Shown: positions 61,292 to 64,000 of the stretch, piece after piece
Position numbering within the stretch: the first letter of the stretch is position 1
Layout: each line of letters starts with the position of its first letter
NCBI GenBank assembly: GCA_016716425.1
Contig: JADJWJ010000010.1
Span: 62,001-126,000, forward strand
Origin: Betaproteobacteria bacterium
Lineage (GTDB): Bacteria > Pseudomonadota > Gammaproteobacteria > Burkholderiales > Casimicrobiaceae
Length of the DNA: 64,000 nt
Direction of reading: 5' to 3'
Notes under the pieces: model-generated
What the model was told of the DNA's origin: nothing
Databases searched by the model: none
Seen by the model: only the letters and a program-made list of their open reading frames with translations
Program-made: the position numbers and the translations under genes

Positions 61292-62434
61292 TCATTTGCG
61301 TCCGCCGGCGCCGATGGTTTCCCCGCTGTGCGCCGCGACCCGGCCGCGCAGTGCGGCCGCGGCGAGGGCCCGGTCGCGCTCGTCGCGGGGCATCCGTGCC
61401 AGCGCCTTCACCGTCGCGTAGAACCGCGGCAGGTCGCCGTCGGCTTCGGCCAGCAGCGCGCGAAACGCGGGCAGGTCCCCCGTGTAGAGCGCCACCGACG
61501 CGATGCTCGCGTTGTTGGGCCCGGCGCCGGAGGGGCCGGCGAACCAGCGGTCGTACCCGGCCAAGCCCGGCTCGCCCGCCTTCGACCGCTCGTAGCCGTC
61601 GCGCATGGCCTCGATCGCGGCCGCCTTGGCACGGCGCTTCTCCGCGTCCGGCGCGTCGCTCGCGTAGACGGCGGCGAGCCGCGTCCGCGCTTCGGTGGTG
61701 AGGTCGCGGAACGCGGCGCGCAGCCGCTCGCTCCGCGCGAACTGCACGTCGAGCGCGGGGTCGCGCTGCGCCGCGAGCCAGCGCCGCGCGCCGGCTTCCT
61801 CGACCGTCGCCGCGAAGGACTCGTTGAACTGCGTGTCGTCCTTCACGTAGACGACCTGGTGCGCGAGCTCGTGGAACACCATGCGCGCGACCTCGACCTC
61901 GGGCCAGCGGACGAACGTCGACAGCACCGGGTCGTCGAAGTAGCCGAGCGTCGAGTACGCCGGAACGCCGCTCACCCACACGTCGTCGCCGGCCGCGGCG
62001 AGCCGCGCCGCCTCGGCTCGCGCGTCCGACTCGTTGAAGTACCCGCGATAGTTGACGCAGCCGGCGACCGGAAAGCACCACTGGCGCGGCTCGAGCGACA
62101 ACTCGGGCGCGGCGAACACGTTCCACACGACGAATGGGCGACCCAAGTCCGCGTACTTCGTGTAGCTCGCGTTGTCGGGCAGCGCCAGCTCGCGGCTGGC
62201 GAACGCGCGGATTTCCTGCACGCGGGCGAGCCGCGCGCGCAGCGCCGCGTCGTCCGACGCGCCGATCACGTCCGGGATCGGCGTCGCCCGCGCGAGGATC
62301 TCCATCTGCCCCGTCGCGCCCTGCCAGTAGTAGTCGGCGGCCTCCATCGCGCTGCAGCCGGCGAGCGCGAGCCCGGCGGCCAGCACGGCGACGAACGCGC
62401 GAGCGCACGGGGGATGCGCTACCGGCGCAGCCAC
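61292..62434 (-). CDS. Lipoprotein zinc aminopeptidase-like protein
   Basis: A 380-residue protein of the predicted-aminopeptidase family (COG4324-like as I recall it). The N-terminal signal with the lipobox LALAGC (Cys27) indicates an outer- or inner-membrane lipoprotein. A zinc-metallopeptidase HExxH motif is present in RMVFHELAHQVVYVKDDTQF (about residues 190-209), with a downstream glutamate in FNESFAATVEEAG as likely third ligand. Upstream blocks such as CFPVAGCVNYRGYF are family-typical. The GTG start overlaps the end of the aminotransferase gene by 16 bases and gives a good signal peptide. Confidence 0.85.
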   Translation of the reverse strand: MAAPVAHPPCARAFVAVLAAGLALAGCSAMEAADYYWQGATGQMEILARATPIPDVIGASDDAALRARLARVQEIRAFASRELALPDNASYTKYADLGRPFVVWNVFAAPELSLEPRQWCFPVAGCVNYRGYFNESDARAEAARLAAAGDDVWVSGVPAYSTLGYFDDPVLSTFVRWPEVEVARMVFHELAHQVVYVKDDTQFNESFAATVEEAGARRWLAAQRDPALDVQFARSERLRAAFRDLTTEARTRLAAVYASDAPDAEKRRAKAAAIEAMRDGYERSKAGEPGLAGYDRWFAGPSGAGPNNASIASVALYTGDLPAFRALLAEADGDLPRFYATVKALARMPRDERDRALAAAALRGRVAAHSGETIGAGGRK

Positions 62435-63588
62435 TGCGCGAGGCGCGCGACGCCGTCCTCGAGCTTCGCCTGCCCGATCGTGTACGCGAAGCGCACGTGC
62501 TGCGCGGCGCGATGCTGCCCGAAGTCGATGCCAGGCGTGAACGCGACACCGCACCCGGCGAGCGCGTCGCGGCAGAACTGCACGCTGTCGGCGGCGAACG
62601 CCGAGCAATCGGCGTAGACGAAGAACCCGCCCATAGGCATCACCGGGACGCCGAAGCCGAGCTCCCGCAGCGCCGGGACAAGGTAGTCGCGTCGCGCCTG
62701 GAACGCGCGCCGGCGCTCCTCGAGGATGGCGAGCGCCGCAGGCTCGAAGCAGGCGAGCGCCGCGCGCTGCGACGGCGCGGCCGGCGAGATGTAGAGGTTC
62801 TGCGCGAGCTTCTCGAGGTCGCGCACGTGGCGCTCGGGCGCGACCAGCCAGCCCAGCCGCCAGCCGGTCATGCTGAAGTACTTGGAGAAGCTCGACACGA
62901 CGAACGCGTCGGCGGCGTAGTCGAGCACGCTGCGTGGCCGCTCACCGTACGTGAGGGAGAGGTAGATTTCGTCTACGATGAGCTCGCCGCCGCGCGCGGC
63001 AACCGTCGCGGCGATCCGGCGCATTTCGTCGCGCGCGACGACGGTGCCCGTCGGGTTCGACGGCGACGCGATCAGCACGCCGCGCGTCGCCGGCGTCCAG
63101 TACCGGTCGACGAGTGCGGCGGTCAGCTGATACGCGGACTCCGGCCCGACCGGAATGCCGATGGGCGCGCCCTCGAGCACGCGCACGAAGTGCCGGTTGC
63201 ACGGGTAGCCGGGATCGGCCAGCAGGATCCGCTCGTCGCGGTCGACCAGCAGCGCCATGACCAGCAGCAGCGCCGCCGACGACCCAGCGGTGACGACGAT
63301 CCGTTCGGGCGCGACGGCCACGCCGTAGTGGTCGGCGTAGTGGGCGGCGATCGCGCGGCGCAGTTCGGGCAGGCCGAGCGCGGACGTGTAGTAGATGTCG
63401 CCGGCGGCGATCGCCCGCTGCGCTGCAGCGATCACCGGCGCGGGCGTCGGAAAATCGGGCTCGCCGATCTCCATGTGCACGACCGGTCGGCCGGCCGCCT
63501 CGAGCGCCCGCGCGGCGGTCTGCACTTCCATGACGTGGAACGGCGCGATGTCGGCGACGCGCGCGGCCGTGCGCATGCGGGAGTCCAT
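62419..63588 (-). CDS. PLP-dependent class I/II aminotransferase
   Basis: A 389-residue fold-type I aminotransferase of the AspC/AlaA-like group. VVHMEIGEPDFPTPAPVIAA (about residues 37-56), the PLP-phosphate segment TAGSSAALLLVM, ASPSNPTGTVV (about 165-175), the Asp in GGELIVDEIYLSLTYG and the Schiff-base lysine in VVSSFSKYFSMTGWRLGWLV (about 221-240) are all visible. Members convert amino acids such as alanine, aspartate, methionine or aromatic amino acids; specificity cannot be set. The ATG at 63588 is chosen. It is divergent from the DUF4124 gene. Confidence 0.9.
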   Translation of the reverse strand: MDSRMRTAARVADIAPFHVMEVQTAARALEAAGRPVVHMEIGEPDFPTPAPVIAAAQRAIAAGDIYYTSALGLPELRRAIAAHYADHYGVAVAPERIVVTAGSSAALLLVMALLVDRDERILLADPGYPCNRHFVRVLEGAPIGIPVGPESAYQLTAALVDRYWTPATRGVLIASPSNPTGTVVARDEMRRIAATVAARGGELIVDEIYLSLTYGERPRSVLDYAADAFVVSSFSKYFSMTGWRLGWLVAPERHVRDLEKLAQNLYISPAAPSQRAALACFEPAALAILEERRRAFQARRDYLVPALRELGFGVPVMPMGGFFVYADCSAFAADSVQFCRDALAGCGVAFTPGIDFGQHRAAQHVRFAYTIGQAKLEDGVARLAQWLRR

Positions 63589-63671
63589 CGAAAGTCTTAG
63601 CGCCAATCGGGCGGGAAAACGCTATCGTACCGCCTGCCCCCGCCCCGACCAACGAAAGCGCTCGCATCGCC

Positions 63672-64000
63672 ATGCACCGCGCCGTACACGCGCTTGCCGT
63701 CGCCGCGCTGGTCGCCCCGTCGTGGGCGCCGGCGCAGGTCTGGAAGTGCGCGGACGAGCGCGGACGGCCCGTCTACCAGGATGCGCCGTGTCCGGACGGA
63801 CGCACGCTGCGCGACTTCGCGACGGATCCGCCGCCGGTGTCGGTGGTACCGATCCGTCCGGTGCCCGGGACCGTCACGCGCGCGACAGCGCCGGTTCCGC
63901 CGAAGGACCGCAAGCCCGCAGCCGGCCGCAAGGCTTTCGCCACACCCGGAAACGCGGAAGAGCGCCGCTACCTGCGTCCCGGCATGCACGAGGGCGAGGT
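63672..64000 (+). CDS. DUF4124-domain exported protein (partial, cut by window end)
   Basis: Starts MHRAVHALAVAALVAPSWAP with a signal peptide cleaved near APA-QV. The DUF4124 core follows: VWKCADERGRPVYQDAPCPD (two cysteines, a W-K-C...Y-x-D-x-P-C pattern). A Pro/Arg-rich linker follows, and the visible end RYLRPGMHEGEV resembles the start of a BamE/SmpA-like motif (GMxxxEV). The frame is open at position 64000, so length is unknown. Function of DUF4124 proteins is not established. Confidence 0.8.
   Translation, partial: MHRAVHALAVAALVAPSWAPAQVWKCADERGRPVYQDAPCPDGRTLRDFATDPPPVSVVPIRPVPGTVTRATAPVPPKDRKPAAGRKAFATPGNAEERRYLRPGMHEGE

Overview
The window is GC-rich (about 70% by eye) bacterial chromosome, most likely from a betaproteobacterium related to Burkholderiales. 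The evidence is the order tpiA-secG-tRNA-Leu(GAG)-nuoA..M, the operon rpsF-priB-rpsR-rplI followed by dnaB, a TctC/Bug-type receptor with TctA/TctB, an AsnC-coupled PutA, and a phoH/bcp housekeeping neighbourhood. No phage, transposase, plasmid or CRISPR genes were seen.

Layout. 1-13640 (minus): the nuo operon for respiratory complex I, from nuoA to the start of nuoM, with two extra genes coupled by start/stop overlaps: a secreted DUF4019 protein between nuoD and nuoE, and a 43-residue single-helix protein between nuoC and nuoD. 13772-15329: tRNA-Leu, secG, tpiA and the tpiA promoter. 15366-18561: tripartite tricarboxylate transporter tctA-tctB-tctC with a GntR-like operator. 18661-25444: peptide ABC transporter (SBP-B-C-D-F) with an N-formylglutamate amidohydrolase as last gene. 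25601-31833: branched-chain-amino-acid-type ABC transporter with an enoyl-CoA hydratase at the front and a MORN-like secreted protein at the end. 32025-36004 (plus): putA and a coupled Lrp/AsnC regulator. 36110-40119: acyl-CoA synthetase, cobalamin adenosyltransferase, ECF sigma/anti-sigma pair and a small exported protein.

40371-41902 (minus): cysS. It is preceded by what looks like a complete ribosome-mediated attenuator: a 24-residue leader peptide with three consecutive cysteines, then a strong intrinsic terminator just before the cysS start. I regard this as the most interesting signal in the window. 42002-50362 (plus): a lipid A aminoarabinose (arn) operon in which arnA is split into two separate genes with a TMEM175-like channel gene between them. 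50526-54404: bcp, PIN-PhoH ATPase, TPR-GGDEF protein. 54756-56703 (minus): rmd and gmd for GDP-D-rhamnose. 56785-61076 (minus): dnaB carrying a 422-residue intein with LAGLIDADG endonuclease motifs, and the rpsF-priB-rpsR-rplI operon. 61292-64000: metallopeptidase lipoprotein, aminotransferase and the start of a DUF4124 protein.

Intergenic space is unusually rich in palindromic repeats of at least four families. Family A has AGAGACGCAGAG arms, family B has CACGGAG arms, family C has a GCAGCGAGCG core, and family D is MITE-like. Many copies lie between co-directional genes inside operons, so they are probably transcribed. One family C copy between nuoK and nuoL has become, or was assembled as, a long poly-G tract. 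Starts were chosen from family length, stop/start overlaps, ribosome binding sites and promoter positions. No database search was possible.
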